In this document: positions 26,676 to 41,000 of the stretch, piece after piece
Layout: the number at the start of each line of letters is the position of its first letter
How positions within the stretch are numbered: position 1 is the stretch's first letter
Assembly: GCA_025331565.1 (NCBI GenBank)
Contig: JAFREQ010000093.1
Location: forward strand, 1,544,501-1,608,500
DNA length: 64,000 nt
Source of the DNA: Holacanthus passer
Taxonomy: Eukaryota; Chordata; Actinopteri; Pomacanthidae
Direction: 5' to 3'
Position numbers and translations under genes: made by a program
Notes under the pieces: model-generated
Told to the model about the DNA's origin: nothing
The model's database searches: none
The model's input: the letters and a program-made list of their open reading frames with translations, nothing else

Positions 26676-29600
26676 TGCGTTAAAACACACACTATTTGTT
26701 TTGTTTTTGAGCAGCAGAAGCATCAGGCAGCGTTACTGCGCTAAACAATCTCATCTGGTCCCTCACTTGACCCAGATTTCACTTGAATTAAAACTGGCTG
26801 AGAGAGAGCGAGAGAGAGAGAGAGAGACACAGAGAGAGAGAGAGAGAGAGAGACACAGAGAGAGAGAGACACAGAGAGAGAGAGAGAGAGAGAGACAGAG
26901 ACAGAGGGAGAGGGAGAGAGACAGACAGAGAGAGAGAGGCAGACAGCTAGAGAAAGAGAAGGACAGAAGGACAGATAGAGACAGAGAGAGAGAGACAGAG
27001 AGAGAGAGAGTGCGAGAGACAGACAGAGAGAGAGAGAGAGACAGATTTGCAGTGACATCATGCTTAGTGAACAGCTGAGCTACTGGACAGCAGAAAATCC
27101 AATTTGTGCAGGCAGGACCGTGGCCACCTAACGCAGTGAGGGGGCAGCGCCCTCCACCCCCCTGTCAAACCACGGCAGCGGAGGGGTGGGGTGTTTTTCT
27201 TTTTTTAAGCTTTTAATGCCAGTGATTAAAGCGGGAGGCGAGGTTCTTCGCTAAGCACCGAATAAATGTGGTTTTTTTCCGGCAGAGCGGACAGATGTGA
27301 GGCGTCCGCCGTCCGGAGCAGCTGGCGTCACGTTTAATCTCCACTGGAGGCATCTGATTCAGGCTGCTCTAAAATTTTTAGGAATTTGATGAAGGATTTC
27401 TGCTTCATTAGACTTTTGAGGGGCGACGAGGAGGAAAACAAAGCTCCAGATAAACTTGACTAAGGCCACTTTGGTTTCATGGCTCCTGAACTCACCACGG
27501 GACTGAAGGCGGCCTTTGATGCTCCGGAAGTTTGTTGAGATCGAACATAAAAACTTCTGCATTAAAGAGACTCTGAGCATCTTAATTCTGATTTTTAGCA
27601 GTAATTTTGAAGTGAGAGATGTGAATTAAACCTGCTGAAAACACATCGGTCTTCAAACACGCCTCTGCACACACGCATCATTAAATAATAAACGGTTTTC
27701 CTCATTATTTAGGTTTTATAATTTACTTTGACTCCACAGAACGAAGAGCTCACGTTGCCTGCAGCTGTTCACTTGTTCTCTTCAGATGTCTTCTCGTGGT
27801 TTGCAGGTACAGCATGTATGAATGTGAGCTTCGTGCCTCAAAGGGCCAAAGAAGAATCAGTCATAAGATGTTTCCAATGTTATCAGTTAAAACTCCAAAA
27901 CTACAGCTGCTTACTTCACTTTTGTTCTTTAAATGCATTTAAAACTAATAATTTTGTTCTTTTACTTAAGTAAGAATTTGAATATTTCTACACAACCCAA
28001 ACAAACCTGAGCTTATGATTATGTTCAGAAAACCTTATTTTCACTTGTTCACACTAAAACAACTTTTCAGATTCATCCACACTGGAGAAAGATGCTTTTC
28101 CACGTTTTTGTACTGGAGCGAACTCACAAACACAAACGTCCGTGGCAGGAGGCCCCGGTCTCACCAAACAAACCGCGGGGCGCCGACGTCCCTCGCAGTC
28201 GGACTGAGGGCTGAGTCTTAAAGTCGCCGTCTGAGCCGCATTGTTCGGCACAAACACCAGCGCTACATCTCCTATTGTCCCGTGTTATTGTGCGGCTGCC
28301 ATTACACCTCCAAGCCACCAGGACGCCCTCCTGTTCCCACCTTCCACTCTCTCCTCTATTGATTATTGTTTTATTATTGCCTCTGAAGCTGAAGGACAAG
28401 CTGCTGACATTCCTTCATTATTAACATTTTGAAATGTTCACTTTGTTTTGGGTGTTTTTTTTGTCCCACTGGGTTTAAAGGTCGACGGCAGACTAAACCT
28501 CTTCTCTCCTCTCCGCTTGACCCGCCGGGGCACGTGGGTAAATTCCTTATGAGATTTAAATGTTGAATGGGACAAAAGAAAGCAAGAGGGCTCCGCACAC
28601 ATTCACACACCGGCAGAGGGCTTGTGTGATCACTGCAGGGCTATATTTACCGAGTGTGTGAGGGTTAAAGAGAGCAGAGCATGCTGAGGGAGGATGGACC
28701 GAAGGCGACCTTGAGCTGGAGACACATAATACACATTCTCTTCATAGCTTTCCCGCTTCCCCTCATTATTTCTCCTTTTACTCTGCTTATTGCTTTTAAT
28801 TCATTCATTTTCTGTAATTACTCCTGCTCCGTGTCCAAGCTCGTACACAGTCAGTTTCTCCACTCGAATCTTCGTCCCTCCTGACGATTTGTTCTACAAA
28901 TGTCAAGATTTTCAGTTTACCCTGATACGAAACACAGAAAAAGAGAAAATCCTCACATTTCAGAAGCAGAAACCAATTAATTTTTTCCATTTTCTCATGA
29001 ACAAACGATTCAAACTATTAATCAGTTTACTGTCGATGAATCACATCCAGTAATTTTCCAGTTTGTTGTTATGAAAATGCTGCCACGCTGATTTTTATCG
29101 AGGTGAGTTCAGGTGTTCTGCTTTCAGGTTACGATAAAACATTCAAGTTAAGATTTAGGTCCATCAACTCAGATTTATCAGATGAAACAAACAAACAAAA
29201 AATTTCATTTAAAAAATGATACAGTTCATGTTTCCTGTGAGTTTGTGTTCATGGCTGTTCTTTCATTTCAAGGCAGAAAATAATAAATAAACATTTATCT
29301 TACTTTCATTTTCAATTTTGAAGTGAAGATGTTACAACAAATAAGTTAGATAAGTTCATTAATTAATAATTAATTTGGAGAGAAAGTTATTATGCACTAA
29401 ACCTTGAAAAGGTCAAGATTGACAAGAAAATCATAGTTTGAAGCTTGAATGATTGAATCTTTACTCACAACAAATTCTATATAGCTCACACTTATAGAAA
29501 ATCAGCAAAAATCTCTCCTCTTATTTTTCAAAGCTTGAACCATTTGTTGTCCATTTCCAGTTAAAATATTGAGCTTAATGAGTAAATAGTTTCTTTTCTT

Positions 29601-30183
29601 TTATCGACTCAAAGCTCAAAACATTAGACAGAATCATATTTCACAGATCTGAAAAATGATGACAAACATTTTGAACTCATTATTTTCATATATTAATATA
29701 TTATTATTGTTATTTCTACAACATCTGCACATGACATATATCAAAGTGCTGCATGAAGAGGATCCGTCAGTTCCTGTGTTTTCTGAAGCCAATGAAAGAA
29801 CGTGCTCATGAATTGATGGTGATGACGCTGAGAGCAGTTTTCAGCACTTTCACTGTATAAATGTCACATTACTGTGTTGGAACCGTGGAGCTGTCGACGG
29901 ACGCCGTTCAGAGGAGCGGCTAAAATACTAATATTGTAGGATTATCGACGGTGGAAACTCGTATAATGACACAGACAGATTTGGAAGAGGAAGAGGGCGT
30001 CTTCTCTCTTTAGTAAGACACAAAGGATCCGATGGAGCAGCGATCCTCCACGAGCCGAGACAGAAACTGGCCTGCTGTGAAGCTCCATCCGCCTCCTCCC
30101 CCTCTCTCCATAAACACATGGTGCAGGCTTTTACTGAGGCCTCATGCTGACTGACTGATTGACTAACTCTATATTTATGTATG

Positions 30184-30221
<38 letters not shown>

Positions 30222-32159
30222 TCGTGCGGGAGACGTGCGCTAAATGAGAGCCACGTGCCTCGATTGACGAGCAGAAGCCATTATAGTGTTAAATCCAAAA
30301 ACCGTACGCAGGAAGATTCATGCAAACGGCAAATCCACATATGTGAACTGCACTTACACCGGAAACACAAAATAATAATAATGGAAAGAAGAATAAGATG
30401 CAGCTTTCTCTTATTTTAAAGCAGGTGAAAGTCTCATTTGAACATGTTTCTCTTATATAAATATAAAATAGAGGATGTAAACAGGCCAAGAAAACTGTCA
30501 CAGGCGACACAAAGGAGCAGAGAGAAAATCAGCTGTTGTCATTTTCTCTGCATCTCAGAGCTGGAAAATAAAATCATGTTGTATTTTTTTCTTTTGTGTT
30601 GCATCAATGTGATGAACAAACCACCACGTTCGGATCTGCAGCGTATTTCACAGCGATTTCACAGCAACTAAAAGCAACTAACATAATAATCTTCTGAGAA
30701 AAGCTGAGCAAAACATTGACCACAGAAAATTCATCAGCCGATCTGACTGTCAGGTGAAATACATGAGTCGGCAAAACAGACCATAACTACATATGACTTG
30801 AAGATATTTAAAGTATCTTTGAAATCGTGTGTCTCTGATCCAAATGAGAAACCATCGCTGGCTTTGCGCTGTGACTCAATCACCACGGTTTAATGTACAG
30901 CTTTCAAACTAGTGTCAAAATTCTGAGAAGAATTTTAATCTACTTCTGGTTTGAATTTCCCTTTTATCGGTGTCTTTTTACTGCAGAAGAGCCGTGAACT
31001 GCAATTTTTACATCAACGAAGAAACAAATATTTTAAATCACAGGAAACCTGTAGAGCAGAAAATAAAGGTTTTCAGAAAACGAAGGACAAACTTCTTTAC
31101 AAGTTTATCTCTTAAATCTATTGTTGACACGTTCAGATAAATTTGTGAAAAATGTAGAAATACATTAATTTGATGAAACGGTGTTGAGTTTGAACAGATC
31201 ACATCATCACATGGCTTCAGAGAAGAGCTGAAAGAAGTTAATAATACTGTATCATTAAATTTACACAACACAGATGTTCATTCGTCCGAAAGCACCGACG
31301 CTCACGTCTCACCTGACCACAGAAACCAAAAGAAACGGATGAGCCTCACAGCAGAGAGTAGCCGTTTGCTTATGTATATAAATACATTTGCCTGGACACA
31401 CACACACGCGCGCACGCACAAACACACACACACACACACAAATAAAGACGCAGGGATCATTTAACATCAGCCAGATGTGAGGATTGGTTGAAATCTGGGT
31501 TGGTTAACGAGGTCATGAGGCCCAGAGCTGTTGGAACAAAAGACATATTTTTGGACTTCAGTGTGTGTGTGTGTGTGTGTGTGTGTTTATGTTAAGTGTA
31601 TATACTTGCATTCTAAATGTGTGTGTGAGCTTCTTGTTATCATATGATTTTCACATGAAGCCGCGCTGCTTAAAGTTTTGAAGGACAAAGGCAGCGATTC
31701 ACAGCCGGCGAGGAGGATGTATGGATTTAATACCAGAAAGCCCCCGAAACACACACAAAGACAGTTGTCTGCTGTTGTGACGAGGAGCTGGCGGACGTGT
31801 GACCTGAGTTTCTACAAACCACATCACCAGCTTTGTTTTCATGCTCATTCCTTAAGATAAAGACATTTAAGTTGTTTGAGCTTGAGACGTAGATCAACGC
31901 TCTTAGAAACATAAAACACTTTGAATCTCATCCAGTCAAGTTGTTTTCATGAAGCTCAATGAACTTGATGTTTCACTGTCTTTACACAAATTGTACTGTG
32001 GCTGAAGAAAAAGCAGCCAAACATCCTGCAGATTTTTACAAGCTGACATAAAAAAAAAAAACCAGATCTGCAAGAGCAGCCGAGCAGAAAGATAATTTCC
32101 TCGAAAACGAGAGAGAAATTACGAGAGAGAGAGATGAGAAGTCCTCATGCACCTGCACT

Positions 32160-32196
<37 letters not shown>

Positions 32197-32430
32197 ATGG
32201 CATTAAAGAAACACCCCATGTTGAGAGCCTGAGATCTGAAGCCATTTTGGAGCTGAGGCTAAGTGCTGCAGCAAGTTTAATAGGGGGCAACCATGTGACA
32301 CACACACACACACACACATACATATATAAGCTTGTGTATGCACACACACACAGATATGACCATATGGCTGCTTTTAAGTAGACTTACATTCACAGGCCTT
32401 AAAATGGAAACATCTACATGACACTGCTGG

Positions 32431-32483
<53 letters not shown>

Positions 32484-33096
32484 TATACTGATGACAAAGG
32501 ATTTGAGCACAAAACTAATTTGAACACCACTAGTTATTAGCTATACATCACATCTCCTGTTTCTAGAGTGATTTTCTTAACTAGTTTTCTTATTTCATCT
32601 TTTTTCATTTTTTTTAAAGGATAATTTTAACTTATTAGAAGCAAGAAAAACATTTATGAATGAGGCTCATTGTCACGAATGAGCTGAACGCTGCCCTCAG
32701 AGCCTGACACAGGATGGTTGGGTTTACTGGGATGTGGGATTCAAAAACGAATAAATAAATGAATGAATATGAATAAAAATAATAACAGCGTTGATGAGGC
32801 CGGTGATGGAAAAGGGATCAGTCGAATCTCAAGTATTTAGCTGAGTTTGAACCGACCGTGCGGCTCCACGTGTCGAGCCCAACCTTCTTCCTTGTGCGGA
32901 CTTTAACTTTGAGAAAGACACGACCCCGGCGTCCGGATGTGGGCGTGTCCTCCTGCGACCTGCCAGTCAAAAAGAAAAGACAGAGAAGACGTCCACACGA
33001 CCAAATCTGATTCTGCTCCTCTCGAATGTCGACTCGCAGACTGAGTGGAGCTCTGCATTTGGTTTTGTGCTTTCTCAAATCTTTCGTCAGTGTGCT

Positions 33097-33132
<36 letters not shown>

Positions 33133-33367
33133 ACTGTTCCCCAGAGAGCTTTAACAACTGGCCATAAATATTTCCCTTTTTGCAAATCAAAGGTCTGCTG
33201 TGCTCTCGCAGTTTTCCAGTGTGAGTGTGTTGGAGAGAGAAAGAGAAGGAGGAGGGAGGAGAGCAGCTTCAATATTGACACAGCAGCAGAGGAGCCTCCT
33301 CGCATTAATATTAGATGATATTATCACTGATATAGAGGAATGTTCTCAGTTAGCTCCACCTACAGCT

Positions 33368-33408
<41 letters not shown>

Positions 33409-36400
33409 GGAAGTCATTCCTCTCAGGGTGTTTATAGCTGTTTCTATCCTTGAACTGTTCCCCAAACAGACTCCTGCCCAATTTGTCCTCACAGTCCAAA
33501 GGTGGACGGTCCAAAGAGCCGACTGATAGGCCGCGACACACCTTAGTTCACAAAATGTTCGCAACTCATTAACCACATCCAAAAGTGACACACTGCAAAA
33601 CAACGTGACACAGATAAAGAACACGCCGCTCACTTTATCTGAGCAACAGGCAGGTTGTTTTCCTGCACGAGCTGAAAATCTCCAGACTCTCAGACTCCCG
33701 GTTTGAGAACTAAATGTACAGTGTTTGCATTTGTCACCATCGCTTGTTTCTCGTCTGCAGGTTTTTCTATAATGAGCAGAGTTATTGTCACTGTCAGGGT
33801 GCACAGAACTCCTCACTGTCGTCCGCTTCAGCTTCCTGAATGGTAGATGATGAAGACGCAGCTCTGATGAAGACGCAGCTCTGGTGAAGCCACCGATTAA
33901 CCGTCTCCATCGACGGCTCAAATGTCTCTGTTCTTTCTCCTTGACAAGGAAATTTGTATCAGAGCATGAGGCTATGTTGACAGATCAAGGACTAAATGAT
34001 CACATGACCAGTCAGCATCAGCTTTAGAAACAGTGTGTGTCCTATGGCCCTCACCACCAAGCAAAAGTGCGAATGGCCACTTGAGTTTATATGCAAGTTC
34101 ACCATTGGTCAACTTTTCCTTCTGAAGGCTGCTGGATGAGGTTTTCAAAATGTTGCCACTGTCAAGCACGTTGATCAGAAAACACTGAAATCGTTCTGTG
34201 CAGAGACGCTGCAGGTCACTCGCAGCCATTTTGAATGAACCTGAGTAGCTGCAATAGACTTGAAGTGTTCAGCAGTGTTTCATGCCTCCATTCAGAACGT
34301 CTGCCATCATGAAACGTCCCCAGTTTCAAAAGGAGATTCTTTTCTCTTCTCGTCATCTTCTTGTACATGAAACTAAATAGTAAATGTCTCACAATAAGCA
34401 ACGTTCTCTGCACAGAACAAGCACAAGAGAAGCCCGACTGCAGCCGAGTGCCGGTAAAATGTAGTTCTACATGTTGACATTGACAGCAGCCACCGACTCT
34501 GTCGTCCAGTCATCCAAACCTACGTATGCTCTGCAGTCAGCGGCCAATTCAATCAGTCCGAGGAAGCCTGAGCTCAACTCTCTGTGGCTGAGACAGTGGA
34601 ACAAAGTCCTGCTTGGTTTTTGTTCTGTCCTGGTACGAAAAGGTGAGACAGATTTCTGATTTCTGTCCCTCGTGCATAGCAGCTCTGAGCACCCCTCGAA
34701 AAATCACTGGTGTCCAGACGTGATGGCATCGTGACAGGCTTTTGCACAAAAGTGTAACTGAGTGCAACTATAACACTGTGGTTTTACTGGCTAAGGTACA
34801 AATGCATCACATGCATAAACTGGTTTAGTAAGAAAATCACATTTCACACAAACATTGTGAATCTAAAGTTCACGATGCAGCAGCTTTTCATGAAATCAAA
34901 TGAACAAAAAACAAAAGAAGCCACACAGGGAATTAAGAAAAGACATTACAGTTCTACAAATAATCTAAAGCAGCAAATCATCTGGTGTCTGATTTAACCT
35001 GCCAGCCAATCAGAAACAAGTATTCTCTGTTGTATTTTGCCATTGAATGATCCCATCTGTTCACTTCTGCTGAAACAGACTAGTTGTGCTGACACATTAC
35101 TAACCACTTACGACCCTTCTAATAAAGCCATTTTTCTCTCTTACAACTGTTTTCTTTAATATGACTCACATGAGTTTGTCCTTGTGGTTCTGATCTCTTA
35201 CACTGATTTATACAAGCTCCAGCTCTTCGATGGGAAACACAGAGCTTTCATTGTTTGTTGCCGCAAAACTGCGATAACAGATAAAATGTCCAAATTGCAA
35301 AAGCCTGCAACGATAATGAGGCAGAGAAAATGTGTTTCATGCAGCTTTTTAACTAATGAAGCAAAAAAAAAACTACGAGTCAGACGTCAAAACAACCATC
35401 TTTCATTTCATTCACACGCTCCAAACCCTCAACAATGTCCAAATACAAACACTTCCAAAAAGAGGAGCGGAGTCACTGATGGTTGACGTGTGCTATATGG
35501 CCAAAATTATGTGGACACTTTTGCTCATAAACTCCTTAGTTCAAATTGAAGGAAATCTTAATACTGCAGCACGACATGATGCAACAATGTGCCTCCAGCT
35601 TTGTGGCAGCAGTTTGTTTCCTGTTCTGACATCAAAATGTTGTCAGACAAGGTTTTCCCAGTTCTGTGTGGAAGAGCTTCACTGGACCCATCAGACACCT
35701 CTGGGATGAACAGGGTGTCCACATACTTTTGGCCAAGTAGTCTATACTAAACTATATTATACTAAATCTGTACATTTTTTTTTAAACGATCCAACATTGA
35801 ACCAAAAATCCAATATGAGGTTCCAGTAGTGAAACAGCTGATGAGTCGACTGTCAGAAAATTTTATCATTCATCATTTAATCATTTATTGATAAAACATA
35901 ATAAACACAAACAATAAAACATGAAAAAAGTCACTCTTTAGCTTCAGCTTCCCAAATGTGAGGATTTGCTGCTTTTCTCTGTTTTATATCACAGCAAAAA
36001 GTCGAATTTGACTTGGTCTCTAGGAAACTGTGAAAGTATTTAACCATTTTATGACTAAAGAGTTAATTAATTGAAAATATAACTGTCAGACGAGTTGTAA
36101 TGAAAACAGCTGTTAGTTGCAGCCTTTGCATAAAATCATTGTTCTGAATTTATCCAAAAAAGCTCAACCTCACACATCAGCTGCACAGCAAGCGAATTTA
36201 AAGCTCAGATTGTTTCTCACCGCAATGCTCCTTGGGAGTCGTAGTCGACTTCTCTCCTCGGGTTCTTATCAGCACAAGTCTTTCAAATCCAAAATCTTTC
36301 CAACGCAGTTTCTAACAGTCTGTTGCGATAATTAAACTGCGAGAGCGTCCATCCAGGTTTTGGACCAAGTCTCCCCTCACTGACTTTTAGCTCCAGTCAA

Positions 36401-37790
36401 ACATAACCCCACCCACTTCACCACCCTACTGATGCTTTTCTTCCTCCACTTTTACTACCATTTCTGTCTTAGATGATATTTCAAAGGAATTTGTCCTTCT
36501 AGTTTTGACCCTTACATTCATTACTACGGGTTCCAGCTCCTCGCTGTGCGACACAGTGCTTTCATTGTCTCATTGTCAAAACTGCAACGCTGGCAGCTGA
36601 AATCTCCAAATCGCACGAGTCTGTTGTGTTAATTTACCAGAGAGACGAGTTTCAGCAGCTTTATGAGCAAAGCATAGAAAATGACGGCTAAATATTTCAT
36701 TTCATTCACAAACCCCAAACATCTTCTGAACCCTTTTTTTTAAAAGCGTTGAAAAGGCAATTACTGTGAAAGCCTTTGCTCCACATGGATCTCAATTTAT
36801 CTCCCAGTTAGAATATTGAACACACAGAAATTGCACTTTGATTTTTTTTGGTCTCTATTGTGTAGCTTTACTCAACTAAATAATGAAATCACATGCTTTT
36901 ACAATGTTTGTGTGTGAAGCAGAAATCTGGACCTTTAAATCTGACCACAGCAACATGACGTGTGCAGACATGTAAGAAGTTTAATACTAGTAAGAAGAAG
37001 AAAAGTATGTATATCATAAAGGCCACATCGACACAGTTAAAAAAAACACCAGCAGACAGAAAATATAGAAGAAAAAAACCAACCTGCCCACGCCTCAATT
37101 AAGTCTGAGACGAAAATGTCTACAGCTGCAACACACTCAGCACGAGTGTGTGTGTGTGTGTGTGTGTGTCTACAGACGCAGGAACACACTCATTTGAGGG
37201 TAGGTGTCAGAAAATCTACCAGAATACAAAGTTGCTGAATGTAAGTGCCTCTTGGCGAAATGAAATGAAAAAAGACTTCAAGAGATCCTTAAGCGAACGG
37301 ACTCGACGGCGGCTGACTGGTTTCCTTTATTCTGCCTCTGAAAAAGTCGGACTTGAAGTGACATAATCTCAAAATATGGAAGGCAGAATAATAAAAAAAT
37401 CAGTGCAGACGTGGAAGAGAAAACACTGGCAACAATATGAAGGAAAAAAGATTGAGAGGAAAAAGGACAAAAGAAGGGAGATCAGGGAAAAGACATGAGG
37501 AGGTGAAGAGAAACAGGAGGAGGAGAAGAAGAGAGGATGAAATGAGAGGTTTGAAGAAATGAGAAGAGGAATATGGATGAAAAAGTTTGCAAAAAGGGAT
37601 GTGAAGTTAAAGGTGAAGGTGGAGGAGGAGAAAGAAGAACGAGGTAGAGGGGAAGCAATTAAGAGAAGGAGAAGGTGAATGAAGAGAAATAAAGAGATGC
37701 AGCAGGAAGAGGAGGAGATAAAAATACAAGTGGCATTTCTCCTGATGGCGACGGCGGCGGCAGAGCGGCGTTTGTTGCTTGACCTTCAGC

Positions 37791-37833
<43 letters not shown>

Positions 37834-37997
37834 CAGCCTGGTGGGCTTGACACCTAACTGAGGGTGACACGCTCACACACAGAGGAGAGGCTGAGGGCCC
37901 CCAGCTCTGCCAGCCGGCCCGGCCCTCACACAGCACAGCTGGCCCTGTCACCTCCACTTATCCTGCCCGACTCCAAGTCTGCACGTCCACCGACCCT

Positions 37998-38034
<37 letters not shown>

Positions 38035-41000
38035 ACAGTGTTGGGTAAAAGCCAGATGCAGAGGCTTGAGAGCATTAAGGTGCATTAAATCATGTAACCA
38101 TAAATTATCTGCAAGCGTTGCCAGGTTTGCTGTTCAATACTGACAAATAATGAGCGTTTGAAATCGAAAGAGTTAAAACAAAAAGGCCAGAAGATGTTCG
38201 TCCATTTTTAAACTTCTGGTTGTCTCAAAATGACGGCACTGCCCGAGAGGGAGCGTCAAAAACGCATTCAGTGCGTTGAGCCGACAGAGAGACGCTGGTG
38301 CACCACAGGGAAACAGCAGCTTTGAACAAAGGTTACGCTTCTCATTTCATGCACAAATCGTCTATATGGGGTCATTATGTGTGATGTGGTCTTTCTGTTA
38401 CCTCAAGGTGAAGCCTCTAGAGAACACAAAAGACGGCGGTGGAGGAAATTTTCTTTGGCTTCTCTTCAGCCAAATGTTCTCCATGACTTCAAACCCGGTT
38501 CATTTATCAGCTGCAGACAATACGAATATTCATGTATGAAGGAAACAATGAGCCGAACGCAGCGAGCGCATCACAAACTCAGATAATACAGAGGACGAGA
38601 AACGTATGTGGCCGCGCACACCTACACATTTGTGCGAGTGTGAGAGCAGCAGGCAGTCTGGGAAAAAAAAACCACAGGGTGAATGACAGACTGCAGGTTT
38701 GTAGACAAAGAAAGAGAGATGGCTGGTAAGGTGGGAGTTAAGGTGGGCTGGAGGCGGTGCTGAGGAAACGGCTCAAGTCTGGGAGAGAGAATCTGCATCG
38801 CTGCTCATCACTAAAGCCCACAGGACGTCTACTCACTGGAGCTCGTGTCGCTCTGAACCGGAGCTGCTTCGCCCACTTTTGTCGACTTAATTTTGCGGAG
38901 ACGACAGAATCCGTGTGGAACCAGGCTGATATCTGGTCAGTGTGATGAGCTCAGGAGCAGATTTTGCTCATTGATCTCATACCTATATGCATTTTACAAA
39001 TCTTTAACAAAGGAGAATTAAACTTTTAAAGGATAAGTCTGGAGATTTTACATACTAGAGCACCAAATGTGGATTAATCCGCCGCTGAAAATAGTCCCCA
39101 ACACATGCACTGTTTTAGATAGATAAACAGATAGATAGATAGACAAACTTTATCGTCTCAAACTAGGAAATTCTCAATTAAGGTTTCAACCTTTAAATTA
39201 TGAACATGCATTGTTTCCAATGGGCCACAAAAATTGAACTTCTGCCTCCACTTCCTCCTCTCATACAGAACTAAAACATCTCCTGTCCCTCCATTTTTGA
39301 GTCTTTTATGAACTCGGTTGTTTTATTATCTTCATTATTTTGTGTGGCGTCGGTTTGTTCATCCGCTGCTGGCTGCATCCTCCTCCTCCTCCTCCTCCTC
39401 CTCCTCCTCCTTTGGGTGGCGAGCACATTGGCTTTCTGATTAAAAACTGTTCAATTATTTTTACCCAAATCACAGAAGAAAGAATCGAGCGCTCATTGGC
39501 CTCCATGAATCACCTGCCGTGGCCCAAAGGGGACGACGGCTCCATTCAAGTGTGTCGACACCGCTAATAAAATATGAGCAAAGTGAAAAACAAAACAGGC
39601 TTTTTTTTGAGCGTCAGGGCATTTTGTGTCCATTTATTTTTAATCACTTTGTTGTTTTATGAATTTTAAAAAGGCTTTTTGCCCCCAAGCTGCCATTACT
39701 GCGTGACCTCGGTCACCAAACTGTCGGCTTTAAATTCAAACGCTGCCTTGATGTGACCCTTTTTAATTCTAAATAGTTGATTTCTGCTTCCTGCTTGCTC
39801 TTGGTTATTATCATGAACATAAATATAAAGCTCCTTGTAGCTGCGTGTGGAGGCTAAAGGGCTGATCGCACCTCACCACAAACATGCTCTGGACACAATG
39901 AACAAAACACTGATGCTTTCTCTTCCCTTAGATCCTGAACAGTGGGCTGAAGTGAAGGTTTTACTCCTAGGTTTTTAATTCCTAAGAAATAAACACGGCT
40001 GATGACGTTCCCAGTTCTCTCAAATATCAATATCATCAGGCTCTAAGGCCTCGTTACGAAATGGAGCTCTCGGCCTGATGGCAGCACTGGCAGAGAGTTT
40101 GGGATTTATCACACAGCAAATGTCACTGATAGGTTTGACGTGTTACACAGGGGAAGTTTCGGCTCGGTGGTGGTGGTGGTGGTGGCGCTGGCGGAGAGGT
40201 CAAGGGGTCACCAAAATCCTTTCACAAGCAGAGACATATCTAGTTTTGTCTCACGCAAACTTGGAGAAAGCTCCGTCCATGTCCCTCCAACAGCAGAGCT
40301 GCCAACAGATGTGTCCTGTATGAGAAGCTTGTGTTGGGGGTCAGTCTTCCTCGGGCGATGTGAGTCACACCCTGCAGAAGATCCTCTGTTCAGCTCTTCC
40401 CACAATGGCCGCTGTGTGTCTTTAACGACGGCGACGCGGCCGAGACCCTCTGTGGTGGTCGTGTTGTTGAATGCGGCGGCGATCGCTCAGAAAACGAGCT
40501 CATTCTGACGCAGCGAGACGAAGGTTTGCACTGCGGCTCGCTCGCAGCGTGTAGGTTGAGTTTATTTGCAAAGATAATTAACCACAGAGAGAAAAGGGCA
40601 GAAAAAGAGGCTGCAAACAATGAAGCTGAAAGTGAGACAGAAATAACCTGGAAAATCTGAAAAAGAATCAGTTTGTTTTAGAATTTTCCACTCAGGCTTT
40701 TTTTTTTCATGCACAAATTGAAAATGTGCATAAAAACAGGTGGATGGAAACACATCTACTGGCACCGAGTGGGAAGGTTTGTGCTGTGTTTTCATTCTCT
40801 CCTCAGTCTGTTCTCTTTCTGGCCTTTACTCCCCGTGTTCGTCTTGACAGGCTGTCAGGCAGAGGAAGAACCAAAACACGTCGGAACAAAAGGTTCGCCG
40901 CGATAAAAGCTAACTGCAGCAGGAAAAGTGAGCACGCGGGTTCAGATCCTTCCTCTTCCAATCCTGTCACACTTGTTTTGATTTTTTAAGCCAACACTTT

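Noticed and set aside
26701..27078. 125-codon R/E-rich frame and its 106-codon opposite
   Set aside because: Both are translations of the GA tract at 26799-27045.
33367..33921. 184-codon open frame on the minus strand, the longest in the window
   Set aside because: Its C-terminus is a translated CA tract, it has no known domain or suitable splice signals, and it lies in lcor intron 1 on AT/CA-rich sequence.
40930..40960. GGGTTCAGATCC, similar to a tRNA B box
   Set aside because: No A box at the right distance upstream and no cloverleaf could be drawn.
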